64,000 nucleotides of DNA from Sialis fuliginosa (Eukaryota > Arthropoda > Insecta > Megaloptera > Sialidae), in assembly GCA_961205875.1 (NCBI GenBank), contig OY540809.1:25804267-25868266 (forward strand). The letters run 5' to 3'. Shown piece by piece: positions 22,153 through 33,907 of this stretch (position 1 is its first letter; every line of letters starts with the position of its first letter). Position numbers and translations under genes: made by a program. A model generated the notes under the pieces. That model saw only the letters and a list, made by a program, of their open reading frames with translations. It did not search any database and was not told where the DNA came from.

Positions 22153-22342
22153 CAGGGCCGTAAGTAGAAGTTCGGGGGTCCCGTGGCAAGAGGTGGCTGA
22201 GGGCCCCCCAGAATATGCAAAATTATCATTATAATTTTGAATTGAATGACTTTTTTTTTTGCTCCTAACTTACACAATTTTTACGCTGCGGGGGCCCCAT
22301 ACTTTCGGGGGCCCCGGGGCACTGCTGGTAGTTACGGCCTTG
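22153..22342. mobile_element. hAT MITE with perfect 8 bp duplication CTCGAGTT
   Basis: Starts CAGGGCCGTAAGTAG and ends CTGGTAGTTACGGCCTTG. CTCGAGTT is present at 22145-22152 and 22343-22350. 190 bp, with GGGGGCCCC-type blocks near both ends. The perfect duplication suggests a fairly recent insertion. Confidence 0.85.
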
Positions 22343-22350
22343 CTCGAGTT

Positions 22351-22869
22351 CTTTGACGCATAGTTTATGAAAATAACCCATTGAAATTAAAATAAATCTA
22401 ATTGCTTTAGTCTAGGGTCCCTACACTTATTCGTGACGACCCTGTATACATGTAAGTAATGGAGAGTGTAGGAGGGGGGGGGGGTATACCACGAGTACGT
22501 CGCCTGATTAAACCCCCTGCCCCCCTAGTTTTTTTTTGTGAAAAACACTACGTAGTTGTAATTGCGATCATTACATTAATACTCTAGTTATTACCATTTA
22601 TAAATAAAATTTAATTGCATCTGCACGTTTGTTTTAATCTTCATCATGATTCATATTAGATATTGTATACAATAATATACATATTCATGTGTGCTACATA
22701 TCCGGATTGAAGCCTTCATGCTGAATAAATACGCTTCATGTACTGGTATTGAGAGTAAGCTTTTTGTACCTACTAGAATTATTCTGTTAATATATAAACA
22801 TATTAAGTACATAGAATAATACATGTATTTCTCACAAAAAGACATTAGTTAGTTTATTGAAGTTATACT
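22351..22869. other. unassigned stretch with a G-run
   Basis: Contains a run of about a dozen G at about 22473 and a C-rich segment near 22510. Nothing else was seen. Confidence 0.4.
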
Positions 22870-23036
22870 TCTGTAGGCGCGTTTATTATGAAATTAGGTT
22901 ATGTGTAGATAGTACCGATTTCTGTTATGGTAGTTCGTAAAAAGAGTTTTAGTTTTGTATTAGCGCGCTAGATGCCACTACACGAAATAAGTATAATTCT
23001 AATGCACGTGCATAAGTACACACACCCACTTTTTTA
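22870..23036 (-). mobile_element. Helitron-related internal fragment
   Basis: The minus strand contains the GTAGTGGCATCTAGCGCG block and the AAAACTCTTTTTACGAAC-type segment of the same family as 4245-4440. No terminus. Confidence 0.4.
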
Positions 23037-23479
23037 GTTCAGTTCAGTACAGGTCTGGAAAATATTTTATAAGGAATTTGTAAAAAAAAGTTTAAACTTA
23101 GGTGCATCTTTTAAAGATACAGAAAAAAACATTTTAAAATGGTATTGAAATTTTATTGATTTTCTATTAAATTAATTTATTATAAATCAAGTATCAAATT
23201 ATACATTAATTGGTAAAATTTGTAAGACTGCTTAGTAGTGCGTACTGTTAATAAATTGTAGACAAAATCTATTGATTAATACCGTACTTTATAATCCACA
23301 CTAAAATTATAAGGATACTATTTAAACGCGCAATATTTTATATACTTTGAGCATTTAATATATTGTTATTTGAGCAATATTTTGATTTCTGAGCATTATA
23401 CTAAACACAAAGTGTGACACTAAAAATAATTTTTTTGAGCATTAAAATTATGTTAAGCGTAATTATAACTTTTACTTTC
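23037..23479. other. unassigned stretch
   Basis: AT-rich, no recognised feature. Confidence 0.4.
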
Positions 23480-23525
23480 TTTTTTTTGGGGGGGGGGGAT
23501 GTTCCATCCCCCCACCAAAAAAAAT
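23480..23525. repeat. T/G homopolymer hairpin
   Basis: A T-run followed by about eleven G, then ATGTTCCAT, then CCCCCC-ACC and an A-run. The arms are complementary around the centre ATGTTCCAT. Confidence 0.7.
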
Positions 23526-23865
23526 ATCACGTGTTAATGTGTTAGAATAAACCTAACCTAACGAAAACTAATCAACTCGATTTCCCCCAATAGATTGCCC
23601 TAACCATTGATAGTTGACTTATATTTTATAAGAACATCTACTCTGTACAATTTATAAAATATTATATAAATACATGATATTGCTCATTTAGTACGAATCT
23701 TACCAACGTAATACTCATTTAGCCATTTTAAGGAGAATTTTTTTCCTCTGTATCATTTTTTTATTTAATGAGTAAAAAGTATTTTCTTAACGCTAGTTTA
23801 TATTAACTATTGCTAAAACACAGAAAATACTGTTCAGTATTGTTTATATCCAATAGCGCTATAGC
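23526..23865. other. unassigned stretch
   Basis: CCTAACCTAAC near 23550 is a two-unit match to the insect telomere repeat, not significant. Nothing else was seen. Confidence 0.4.
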
Positions 23866-24510
23866 CCGAGTCGAGCCTTAGCCTTCTGAATTAGTCGCCT
23901 CCAGTCAGTCCTGTTTTGGGCATTTCGCTGCCAGTTAGGTTTTCCCAGGAGCTGTTTTGCATCTTCTCTAACACCATCCTCCTAGCGCTTTCTCGGTTTT
24001 CCTACTGGCCTTTTCCCATCAACTCTACATCACAGTGTTTTTAGGGGTATTCGGTTTTCGAGCATTCTAGCTACATGTCCTGCCCATCTCAGTCGCCTTA
24101 ATCTGATGTCTGCGGCTACGGGCATTTGGTCATACAGCGCATAAAGTTCATGGTTATATTTGAGGCGCCACACTCCATTTTCAAGTGTTGGTCCAAAAAT
24201 CTTCCTCAAAATTTTACGTTCAAAGACATTCAACGTTTCTTCACTTTTCTTAGTGAATGCTCATGCTTCACAGCCATAACACAGTACTGGTTTTATTAAG
24301 TTTGTATATAAACGGGTCTTTGGTTTTGGATGGACATTACGAGATTTAAAGATTGGTACCAGGGAGTAGTATGCTTTATTATTGCTTTATAGGTCATAGT
24401 ATTGTTCCCAAATATGTGAAGTTATTGACAACTTCAATATTGTGGTCACCTATCGTGAGGTTTTGCCTGATTATATGTTTTTCTCGTGTTTGTACCATGG
24501 CTTATGTTAT
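23866..24510 (-). pseudogene. LINE reverse transcriptase C-terminal relic
   Basis: The minus strand encodes the tail of a non-LTR retrotransposon ORF2. In order: TIGDHNIEVVNNFTYLGT (about 24465-24410), the segment YYSLVPIFKSRNVH (about 24370-24330), LIKPVLCYGCEA (about 24300-24265), FERKILRKIFGP, the marker LRRLRWAGHVARM (about 24100-24060), and RPVGKPRKR with the EDGVREDAKQLLGK tail below 24030. A conserved tryptophan codon after CEA is a TGA, another after PRKR is TAG, and a stop plus frame change follow NRIPLKTL, so the copy is dead. Upstream finger and palm domains are absent, as expected of 5'-truncated LINE insertions. The style of the C-terminus (RTE or a related clade) is from memory. 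Confidence 0.8.
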
Positions 24511-24569
24511 TGTTTATTGTTATTGTTATTGTCTACAAATGCTATAATAGTTTATTAAGTGTTAGAATA

Positions 24570-24750
24570 GTTTAATGCGAAAGTAATTCTATTTGTTATC
24601 TTTTTACGGCTAAACCACTGAACCGATCTTGATGAAATTTGGCAGGGAGATAGCTTACATCCTGAGGAAAGACATATGCTTCTTTGTAGCTCGAAAATTG
24701 ATTAGATAAAAAAAATATAAATTCCACGTGGATGAAGTCGCGGGTAACAA
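24570..24750 (+). mobile_element. Helitron-like element, eroded
   Basis: Contains ATGCGAAAGT, ACGGCTAAACCACTGAACCG, TGATGAAATTTGGCAGGGAG and the 3' CCACGTGGATGAAGTCGCGG-GTAAC hairpin. The CTAG terminus is lost (the sequence continues AAGTATAC). It lies just downstream of the LINE relic. Confidence 0.65.
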
Positions 24751-25617
24751 GTATACTCGTATATATGTAATTAACACAATATGTGTATGTATAACGCATA
24801 GGGAGCGTCAGTTATGAAATGCTTAAAAATGTAATAAAGAATCCGTAACTTAATTGAAATTATATTAACGTGAATGCCTCATGTAAAAACCAATAGACTT
24901 CATAGAAGAAATCGACACGTTAACAGTTGCCATTACAACGTAACTAACCGTAGATACTTAAAGAGATGAAAATAAATGTAAAAGCCAAAGGTTTAGGTCA
25001 AGATGCATCGTCCAGTTTATATATACGTGCACGTCTGCACAATCTTTTAGAGTTCCAGTATTCCATCCTCTCTTCTATTTACTCTATTTCTGTACATATA
25101 TCTGTCTTTATCTCCATTTCAAAACCTATATTTCTAGTACTCAGCGTAAAAAATAAATTCTGTGTGGTCTCAAAAAATGTCTCAAAAATTGAATAAATAA
25201 AAAAATGATAAATTTTAGATAAGTTTCGAGTTTTCGCGGTGATCATTAGATAAATCTTGGCTTTTGAGTGTAAGCCGCGTCGTTTTGGTCATACGTTTCA
25301 GCGCGTATTGCCCTGATGATGTCCACTATAATATACCACGAAACGTTGGATGAGAGTAAGATCAACAAAACATATTACATTTTTCAATAGGGAAAATTAC
25401 TTTATAATCATCTGTGTATATATTCATGTATATGTATTTGTGTGCCTTTAACATATTTTATTTTTCAAATCCAATCTACTAGAAAATACGACCCCGATTT
25501 TGGTTTACAATTGGCTGGACGTCCAATCGTTATTCTATCATGATAATCTTCTTTGAATGATCGAAAATATAACATTGAAGTACTTGTAATTTTATAATAA
25601 ACAGTGTATATTTTACA
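24751..25617. other. unassigned stretch with hammerhead-like motif
   Basis: Mostly featureless except the CTGATGA...GAAACG motif at 25313-25346, listed separately. Confidence 0.4.
25313..25346 (+). ncRNA. decayed hammerhead-ribozyme-like motif
   Basis: CTGATGA (25313-25319) and CGAAACG (25339-25345) frame a possible stem II, TGTCCAC and ACCAC sides, as in hammerhead cores of some retroelements. The pairing is poor and no stem III or NUH cleavage site could be placed, so activity is unlikely. A related CGAAACGTTGG occurs near 37317 without the first box. Confidence 0.25.
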
Positions 25618-25780
25618 TCCATACTATTATTATATGATAAATGCGAAAGTGTGTCTATGTCTGTCAGTTTGTTTTTTACCTTTTCACGGCTAAACCGCTG
25701 AACCGATTTTGATGAAATTTGGTAAGGAGATAGCTTGTATCTTGAGGAAGAACGTAGGCTACTTTGTATTCCGAAAAACA
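25618..25780 (+). mobile_element. Helitron-like element, 3'-truncated
   Basis: Begins A-TCCATACTATTATTAT, the family 5' start at an A/T site, with the TGTCTGTCAG run, ACGGCTAAACCGCTGAACCG and TTTGTATTCCGAAAAA. The 3' hairpin and CTAG are missing. Confidence 0.65.
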
Positions 25781-26358
25781 TGGTAACATCAATGAAACTT
25801 GAATTTTATAATATTTATCTCAAAATTATAACTATAATTTTATAGTTTATTCTTGGTTTTTGGGAACAAGCTTCATTATATCATAGTATTTGAACTTTGA
25901 GGGGGAGGGGTATTTGTATAGAAATTAAAAACATAAAAAATATCCACAAATCAAGAAGATAGCTGTTTTATAATTATAACATTTATGTAATGCTTTCTTT
26001 AGAATTAAATACTTTATAAATGATGTTACAGCTGAGAGAAATGGTATTGGTGATAACATTGGCTCTGACATTCGTCCTTTTTCCCTCCTGTCCCTATTTA
26101 AGTTAAGAGATACGGTCAAAGTTTTCTTTGTTCTGAACAAAAAGTGTAATTTCATATTAATTGTAGCCGTTATGTGAGTTGAATTTCCGATGAGAAAATG
26201 ATACAAAATCGTATTTATTTTTTCATTTAGTTGTTTCTTTCTTTGCTTTTCATTAACGCTGTGCGAATTTTCATTTAGAAATGTTCAAAAGCCAAGGTGA
26301 GTTATTCCAAGAAAGAATCAAGAAAATCGATATTTAAATAGATAGAATAGAAAGTAAA
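25781..26358. other. unassigned stretch
   Basis: The minus frame at 25925-26206 (93 codons) has no recognised motif; no repeat ends were seen. Confidence 0.4.
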
Positions 26359-26359
26359 A

Positions 26360-26677
26360 TCCATACTAATATTATAAATACAAAAGTGTCTCTGTCTGTC
26401 TATCTGTCTGTTACCTTTTCACGGCTAAACCGGTGAGCCGATCTTAATGAAATTTGACTGGGGGATAGCTTGCATCCTGTGGAAATACATAAGTTACTTT
26501 GTATCCCGAAAAATTTATTAGATGAAAAAACTGGGTGTGTGACATTTTTACGCGCGGAGGGTATACTTTTTTAGCGTAGACATCTAGCGTGCAAATGCGA
26601 AATTAAAAAGCTGTTTTATTGACTATCATAACAAAAATCTGTGTTACCACGCGGACAATGTCGCGGGTAACAGCTAG
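26360..26677 (+). mobile_element. complete non-autonomous Helitron-like element, 318 bp
   Basis: Starts TCCATACTAATATTATAAAT after A and ends CAG-CTAG before T: the A|TC...CTAG|T layout of Helitrons with no duplication. Near the 3' end GTTACCACGCG (26643-26653) pairs with CGCGGGTAAC (26662-26671) around a loop GACAATGT; CTAG follows two bases later. No Rep/helicase coding is present, so it would depend on an autonomous relative. It is the reference copy for fragments at 674, 936, 24570, 25618, 27681, 46733 and 57417. Confidence 0.75.
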
Positions 26678-27680
26678 TGTAATATAAAAATGTATTTACA
26701 ATTATTTTATTAATTTTATGGAAATAGATTTTTGCGTCGCTAACGTCGTCAGTATATATTTTTTGTTATGTCATTAAACAAATCCTTATAACCCTGAGAT
26801 TTACCGTTAAAAAGGTAGAAACAAGAAAATTTAACTGTTATAATATGTGAGAAAAATAATAATAATAATAAATTCCTTCTTCCGTTAAATTATCTCAGCT
26901 TTCTTAGCTCGAAATTATATATTACCACATCGCTCTATTACTTTTCAATAAACGAAAAAGGAAAAAAAGAAAATATTTCTTTCAACAGAAATGTCTTTTG
27001 TCGGGATTTTTTTTTATTCAAAAATACCATATTTTACAGTACACTGCGCTTGAAACTTAAAAATATATTTTCGAAAAAAATCGTACAACAAAAACAAAAA
27101 GGATATTCAAACAAAAAAAGCTATATTTTAAAATGCAATCAAGTAAACCAAGTGAGAGCATGGCAAAGTTTAAATGATTTTTCCGGTTACGATTATTTAT
27201 TTTTATTGAATACTTTAAGAATTAATAAAAATATTTCGAAATAATATCGAAAATGTATTTACTACCTACAGCCCAGTATTTTTTTAAGTAGTGTTTTTTT
27301 TTTAATTAAAATAATATTTGATGGTGTAATAAAACATTGATTTTAACTAGTTTATTTTAATTTTATTTAGACCGTAGGAAATTACAAATTTGATCGATAA
27401 AATGAAACTTTTATATTTTATATTATTTTTATTGCAAACATAAACTTACATTAGTACAAACCAAATCTATTTATAGATCATATAACATCCGAATCAGTCA
27501 ATTATATTACGGTTCAACTGTTTCTCAAACCAGCCATTTAAAGTCAGTTAAAATAATCTCTTTATATCAGAGTAACAATATGTAACTTACCCAAATATAA
27601 CTCAATAAAATGATTGATCATGTTATGCTTTAAAAAATTGGGATAAAAAAATTAACTAATTCTTTATTCTTTATAAACTA
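26678..27680. other. unassigned stretch
   Basis: AT-rich with an AAT microsatellite (26856-26872). The plus frame at 27050-27244 is lysine/asparagine-rich and probably chance. Confidence 0.4.
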
Positions 27681-27867
27681 CTAGCTGTTACCCGCGACTT
27701 GGTCCAGATGGAATTTGTATTTTTTTTATATCTAATCAATTTTCTTGAGATATAAAGGAGCTTATGTCCTTCCTCTGTCAAATTTCATCAAGATCGGTTC
27801 AGTGGTTTATTCGTGAAAAGGTATCAAATAGACATACTTACTTTCGCATTTATTATATTAATATTTA
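27681..27867 (-). mobile_element. Helitron-like element, internally shortened
   Basis: The minus strand ends GTCGCGGGTAACAG-CTAG then T (27684-27680). The body has GAACCGATCTTGATGAAATT and the ATGCGAAAGT 5' region. The hairpin partner arm is diverged. Confidence 0.65.
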
Positions 27868-27889
27868 GGTAATAAACAGAATTAAATTT

Positions 27890-28466
27890 TGCTTCTTCGC
27901 CATACCGAAAATACGAGAAGCTTTGTGATCGTTTTAATATGAGGAAAAAAATGTACTATGATTTTAAAAATTTTAACTTAATTTTTCCGTTTCAGGTTAA
28001 GACTTTTCGTTTCGTGTCTTTCTATCCCTTGAATCCTTGTCACATGCATAACTCTTGAACCACTGAATCGATAGTAATGAAACGGTTGGTTGGTTGGGTA
28101 TGGCTTGAGGACGGTCCTATTTCAAAATTATTAAAATTGTGTGTAAGGGAGAGGGGTGATTCCCCAAAAAAAATTTTTTTTTAATGATATATCAAGAAAC
28201 ACACATCTTACGTGAAAATTGTATAGAATCTTTTTTTTAGAGGATTCAATTTTCTATAATATCGATCACCACAATGTTTGTTGTAAAATATTGTCTTACA
28301 AAGACTTATCTCAATTTGCTTTAAAAAATCGTCATTTGTTTTTGACAACCGCTATTTACTTTGACATTTAACATGCCATTTTTAAATGTCATTTTGACGT
28401 TTGCATAACTCTCTTTGATGAATTTACCATGAGAAAACACTGTGTATTCACTTAGCAGATGTTTCT
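27890..28466 (+). repeat. F1 dispersed repeat, copy 3 (shortened)
   Basis: From GCTTCTTCGCCATACCGAAA to CTTAGCAGATG, in the same order as copy 1, with a loss of ~150 bp in the right half and a reduced TCTG run. More diverged than copies 1 and 2. Confidence 0.6.
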
Positions 28467-29290
28467 TTACATTTTATCCATACAATTTAAAGCCCTGAAT
28501 ATAAAGAACAGAATTTCAATTTACTTCCCAGACCAAATAAAAGCAAAATATAAACTTGAATCTGTTGTACAATATAAGTTCTGTAGAAAAGTTTGACTGC
28601 TGCTGGCATATTTCTGCTGCCCGGGTTATAAATGTATCAATCAGGATTACTTTCACGCGTCATTTAATCCTTGACGGCCAAAGAAGACTTGTTCTGACCT
28701 TAGCCTGTTCTAACTACACTATTTCCCGGATTCCCCTCTTGCTTGTGATGGTATTACATATAATTTTTGTCGCCACTTGTTCGTATTTTTGTGTATCTTC
28801 AAATTTATAAAAGAGCAATTATTGCTTTACTACGTTCCTTTGTCTTATAGAAGAATAATTGTTGTCATCATTTGTTTGTTGGCATAAACCCAAATATGAA
28901 ATGGAGCAACAGTTATCTATATATGTAGAGTCACTTGCAGAAGTGGTCTTCTAGTTTTCATTCATATTCGCTTATTACAAACTTAGTGTAGGTTCCTATT
29001 ATAATATTTAAATCATTTATCCATGTACCAAAAAGACAGATATTTTGAAACTCATTTGTTAGATAAAGAAGTACTCTTCGTTTATAGTACTCATATATAT
29101 TTGTGCGATTAAATTATTATGTCTTGTAATCTATTGAAAATTTTAGACGTAAATTTTGTGGCAATAAATATTTTATATTCCGAGTTTTAGTATTTAAATA
29201 TTACAATTAATTGTATGAAATGGACGTATATTTCTTTTTTTATTTACAATAATATAACTATATAAGTTCCGCACTAGAATAAGTTAAGCG
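28467..29290. other. unassigned stretch
   Basis: The plus frame at 28556-28810 (84 codons) shows no domain. Nothing else was seen. Confidence 0.4.
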
Positions 29291-30633
29291 ATGAAGTTTG
29301 TCTTTCTATTTTTTAATATGTTGTAAGCGATTCTGACCTTTACGGTGGCAGACGACTTCTGAAGGTGATAGTACATATAATAACATGTTCTGACTAATTC
29401 ATCATCACCTAGCCGAAACTTCTGGACCTAGAAACGTGAAATTTCAGGGGTGTCTTCCTTTTATGATGCAAACACCCACTAAAAAGAATTTTTCGAAATT
29501 CAACCTCTACGTCGGTAAAAGTTTTTATGGGAATAATATTTTTTTGATCGGATTTAATTGAAACTTAAAAAAATAAATACTTAATAATAAAATTAATGAA
29601 ACACGTATTTCAGCATTTCCCAAAATTCAATCTCTAAGGGGTTGCAAGGGGGTGGGGGGGAAGTTTGTATGAAAAAATATTTTTTGTTTGTATGAACTCG
29701 AATGAATCTTGACACTAATACTCTATAAGACAAATAGCATTTTCGAAAAGTCAATCCCTAATGAATGGTAAGGAGAGGGGGTATATTTAAAAAAATATAT
29801 ATATTTATCTACATAACTATTTATGATATTAAGGTAAATTTAAACAAAATAATATTCAATTAAAATAAAAATTTCAACATTCAACCCCTAATGGCGAGGG
29901 TAGATAGGGGGTGGGTTTTTGCAATTTTTAACTAATATCCGAGATATTTACGATGTTATATAGGTAATGAATAAATAAAAAAATAAAAATAAAATAAAAT
30001 TATATTTCAGCGTATGGAGGGTTATAATTAGTTTTATTTGATCCGGTGGATCAAATACTTCACGGGACGGGATTTTAGGGAGAAAAATAACCCCTCGCAT
30101 AGGAGCCGATTTTGTATATAATATAATGAATAAAAATCATAAAAAAATAACAATTTAATGTTTCATCCCCTAGCATAAAATATTTGTGCTGCCAACGTAA
30201 AAAAATTATACAATACCTACAAATATATATCATTCCACCATGAGTTTGAATGAAAAAAGATGCATTTTACAACATAAATAAACGGATTTTTATAAATTAC
30301 AATAAAGAACTTCCAAAAAAGGTAACCTATTTATTTATTTTTAATTTTCATACAAATTCTAAGATAAGACCTGGTGTTTTCTGGGAGAAAATATAATTTT
30401 ACACGATTTTTTTAATAACTACTGAATGGATTTTATTCCGGTTTTCACTAACGGATAGGTTAAGTTAAGGTGTATAATTTGTGGATATTTTGGGTAAATT
30501 TCATGAAGCCGGAAAAAACAATTCGTGGTGAACCGTGTGTTGTTAGCATGTTGGGTGGGCGTGTCGGGTGGGCATGATTACTTTATGTTTAATTAAATTA
30601 ATATCCCCGGGTAACACCGGGCCAATGCGCTAG
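29291..30633 (+). mobile_element. long Helitron-like element with CTAG 3' end
   Basis: The 3' end is CCCGG (30606-30610), loop GTAACA, CCGGG (30617-30621), then CCAATGCG-CTAG before T. The body has GTATGGAGGGTTATAATTAG and GGGACGGGATTTTAG blocks, also found at 38520-38640. The 5' start is not resolved and the left limit is approximate. No coding was found. Confidence 0.5.
29470..29960 (+). repeat. four diverged tandem units (~130 bp)
   Basis: Segments near 29495, 29615, 29740 and 29875 each carry a version of TTCAACCCCTAA followed by a G-rich run and then a TTTGTATGAAAAAATA-type tail. Confidence 0.5.
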
Positions 30634-30761
30634 TGTAGAATAAATATTTCCAGTTTGAACTACTACAGGTTTTTCAATAAAATCAATATCTTAAGTTTTA
30701 ACCTATTACTACGATATAAACGATTTTTTTTCTGAAAAAATAATAGTGCAAAGTTCTGTTA

Positions 30762-32447
30762 TGTCCGGTAATATAAATCAGCTAGCAAAATTTGCTAGCT
30801 AGCAAGCACTTTCAAATGGGGTATTAATTCTGTACTAGTATCTATGGATTAGCTATCTATGGAATTTAGAGCCAGGACACTTCAACTAATTGTAACACAG
30901 TTGGAATCTTTCACCGTACAAAATAATTTTAATAATATCACTAGGGGTGTACCGGAATTTACGATTTTATTCCGGTTCCGGTTCCGGCCGGAACTAGAAA
31001 ATTCCGGCCGGACCCCGCCGGAATTTTTAATTTTATTTCTACATTCTACTATTGTGTTCCTTAAGTCGTTAAGTATTACCTAAATTTAAGTCCTAATCAA
31101 AGTGATACTTTAGTTCCACTTAACCTGAAAACTGTACACAAAAATGAATATTGTAAACATTTTTGATAAAATTATTGATGGCAATGATACAGATATCATA
31201 GGTATAATAGTTTATGGCATTTCAAGTGAAGTTTATTATAGATATAACCATTTTCAAATCAAAATTAACCTTTTTAAAACTGTTTCGTTTAACAAAGCCT
31301 CCAGTGAATGCTTTTATAACTCGTTTAAAAAATAGACTCGAATATTTATATAACATGAAGTAGTATTTTTTTAAACTAATATAAAAAAGAACAAAAATTA
31401 TAATACTTTGAAATTGCATATATTTAATATAGGTATTAATAATTTCTCTTTTTGCGTATAACTTGCTCATCTCTTTTATCGTTTGTGACATTTCTGTGTA
31501 TTACTGAATATTTTTTGGATGATCAAATGCACAATTTATATCCAAAATTAATTATATTGACATAAACCAAGGTTTAATTACCTTGATGATAAGATAGACC
31601 TGTGAGATCGACGTAAAAGGTTCAACTTAAGACTAAGGAACACCTAGATAAAGAACAGAAATAAGTTTGAATAGTGAGACCGGGTATAAGAGATTCTCAA
31701 ATAACAGTATTTTTGTAATAAAAAAAACATTATTATAATTTTATATTTAATGGAAATAAAAACTTCATAACGCAAAAACATTTTTTTACTTTATATTTTA
31801 GATATATTTAATTAAAATGATTACATTAATTAACCATCATAAAATAAATTGTTAGTAATACAAGATATGTAATAAAAATTATATTTAATTATTGATCTTT
31901 TTTGGAAAAAATAATAGTTGTTCTCCATTTTTGGGTAACATTTTAGATATATTTTATTATTTCTAAATATCTGATTTACCACCTTCGATTTTATCTTTTT
32001 TTAATTTATAATCGAAAATAACGTATGATAAACATTTTATTAGAAACAACAATTTTGTAGAATGTAATGTACCTACCTCATTCCTATACTATTTAAAATA
32101 ATTAATTGTATTGATATAAAACGTAACCTATGTACCTATAAAACATTTTTATTTATATTCTTTATTTGTTAATATTTCATACAGAATTTTTTTGAAAAAA
32201 TTCCGGTTCCGGCCGGAATTCCGGCCGGATTTTTTTTCGTGAATTCCGGTAATTCCGGTTCCGGCCGGAATTCAAAATATCAGTTCCGGTACACCCCTAA
32301 ATATCACCACTGTTTTAATACCTTTGGTATTTACCTACAACGCGTGCGCGAAACTTGTCAAAGTCTTCAACAAACTCCAAAAGAACTGTCATATAAGTTT
32401 GATATCTCATTTGAAAGTGCTTGCTAGCTCCTTTATAATTCCGGACA
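30762..32447. mobile_element. PIF/Harbinger-type MITE split by a hAT, copy 1
   Basis: Ends TGTCCGGTAATATAAA and TTTATAATTCCGGACA, flanked by TTA (30759-30761; 32448-32450). Without the hAT at 30942-32299 and its duplication the MITE is 320 bp, matching the unbroken copies at 34859-35123 and 63535-63848. Confidence 0.8.
30942..32299. mobile_element. hAT element, non-autonomous, perfect 8 bp duplication
   Basis: Starts TAGGGGTGTACCGGAA and ends TTCCGGTACACCCCTA; AATATCAC flanks both sides (30934-30941, 32300-32307). It has the same ends and CCGGCCGGAA clusters as 14243-16003, with a different AT-rich body of 1358 bp. The MITE paralogue at 34859-35123 shows the related empty site (CATATCACCACTG). 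Confidence 0.9.
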
Positions 32448-32749
32448 TTATATATAATATATAAACCCCCTCCTTCCTCCAACGTATTACCCAAGAGGTT
32501 TTAAATAGCACTCAACGTTTTACTGAATGTTTTATTTATGTATCTATATATTTATATGTATCTATATATTTATTCGCTTACATCTAATGCATTATTTATT
32601 ATTTGTTTGTATCACAATTTTAAATTGATATTTAAAAGTTATAAGGGTAAATTTAATATAACAGCAAAGTGCTATTGTACTTTGTATTTATTTACTCTAC
32701 TTAATTATACCCGGGGATATAAATTTAATTTGTAATAAACCTATTAAAC
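32448..32749. other. unassigned stretch
   Basis: TATA-rich. No feature was seen. Confidence 0.4.
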
Positions 32750-33110
32750 ATTGTTTTTTTTTTATCGCTAACTTTTTAGGCAGCGCACGCGAAGATACCT
32801 CTCCGACGATTGTTTTTTTCCGACTTCATTAAATTTACACAAAATATCCACAAATTATACATTTAACAGCGCGACTGCGATAAAGAAATCATAAAAAAGG
32901 CTCAGATGCCAAATAGTAAATTTGGCCGGCATATCGAACTTTTTATACGGCGGTCGTATACAACCGCCATTGTAGTCAACCTGTTAAACCTTCCTCGTGA
33001 AACACTTTATCCATTAGTGAAACAGAAATACAATCAGTTCAGTAGTTACAGAGAAAATCGTGCACAGACAGACAGACGCAGCGAGGGATTATATATTTTT
33101 TAAATACTGC
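32750..33110 (+). repeat. short dispersed repeat ending in ACAGACAGACAG
   Basis: Ends ATCAGTTCAGTAGTTACAGA-GAAAATCG followed by CACAGACAGACAGACGCAGC, a common layout of insect Helitron-like or SINE-like ends. It abuts F1 copy 4. Start uncertain. Confidence 0.3.
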
Positions 33111-33126
33111 TTGTATAAATTTGATT

Positions 33127-33790
33127 TTGCTTCTCGAAGATACGAGAAGCTTTGTGATCATTTTAGAATGAGACAAAAAAAATGTTCTCCGATTTCAAAA
33201 TTTTAAGTTGATCTTTCCGTTTCAGGTCAAGACTAACACTATTCGGTCCGTGTCTGTCCGTCTGTGTGTATGTGTGTGTCTGTCTCCTGAATCCTTGTCA
33301 CACGCATAACTCATGAACCATTGAACCGATATTAATGAAACTTAAATGGATGGTTAGGTCTGGATTGAGAACGGTCCAATTTCAAAAATCGTGTGTAAGG
33401 GGAAGGAGTGACATCCCAAAATATTTATTTTTTCAAGATATCTCAAGAACGATACATGTTACGGAAAAATTGTATAAAATCTTTTTTGAAGAGCATTCAA
33501 TTTCCTATAATATAGATCTACAACGTGTGTTGTAAAATATTCCCTTACAAAGATTAAAAAACATCTGCCAAGTAAATGCACAGTGCTTCCTCGTGCTAAA
33601 TTCACCAAAGGTAGTTAATTATTCAACAATTTAAATAAAAACCGATAGTGTTTATATAACTTACCTGGAATTGGTTAACCATTTAATTTTTATACAATTT
33701 TACTAAAAAATATTAGTTCGAAATTTTTCTTTTTACACAATATTTTTTCATGTTTTTAATTTTTTGACAATTTCAATCTGAATCAAAATA
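33127..33790. repeat. F1 copy 4, chimeric head-to-head
   Basis: 33127-33552 is the left half of F1 in plus orientation (AAGATACGAGAAGC to CCCTTACAAAGAT). At 33553 it joins the right end of F1 in minus orientation (AAAAAACATCTGCCAAGT to about 33790). Either two copies broke and joined, or the internal part inverted. Confidence 0.7.
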
Positions 33791-33907
33791 CGACTTTTTA
33801 GTTCAATACACAACATTCCAAAAAAAGGTTATCAGTTTTTAATTTATATTATATTCTGGCCTGTGTTTTATCAAAATAGATTATATTTTTATATTTTCCC
33901 TTGATGG

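Noticed and set aside
33335-33535. 66-codon plus frame
   Set aside because: Falls wholly inside F1 copy 4 and is not kept open in other copies.
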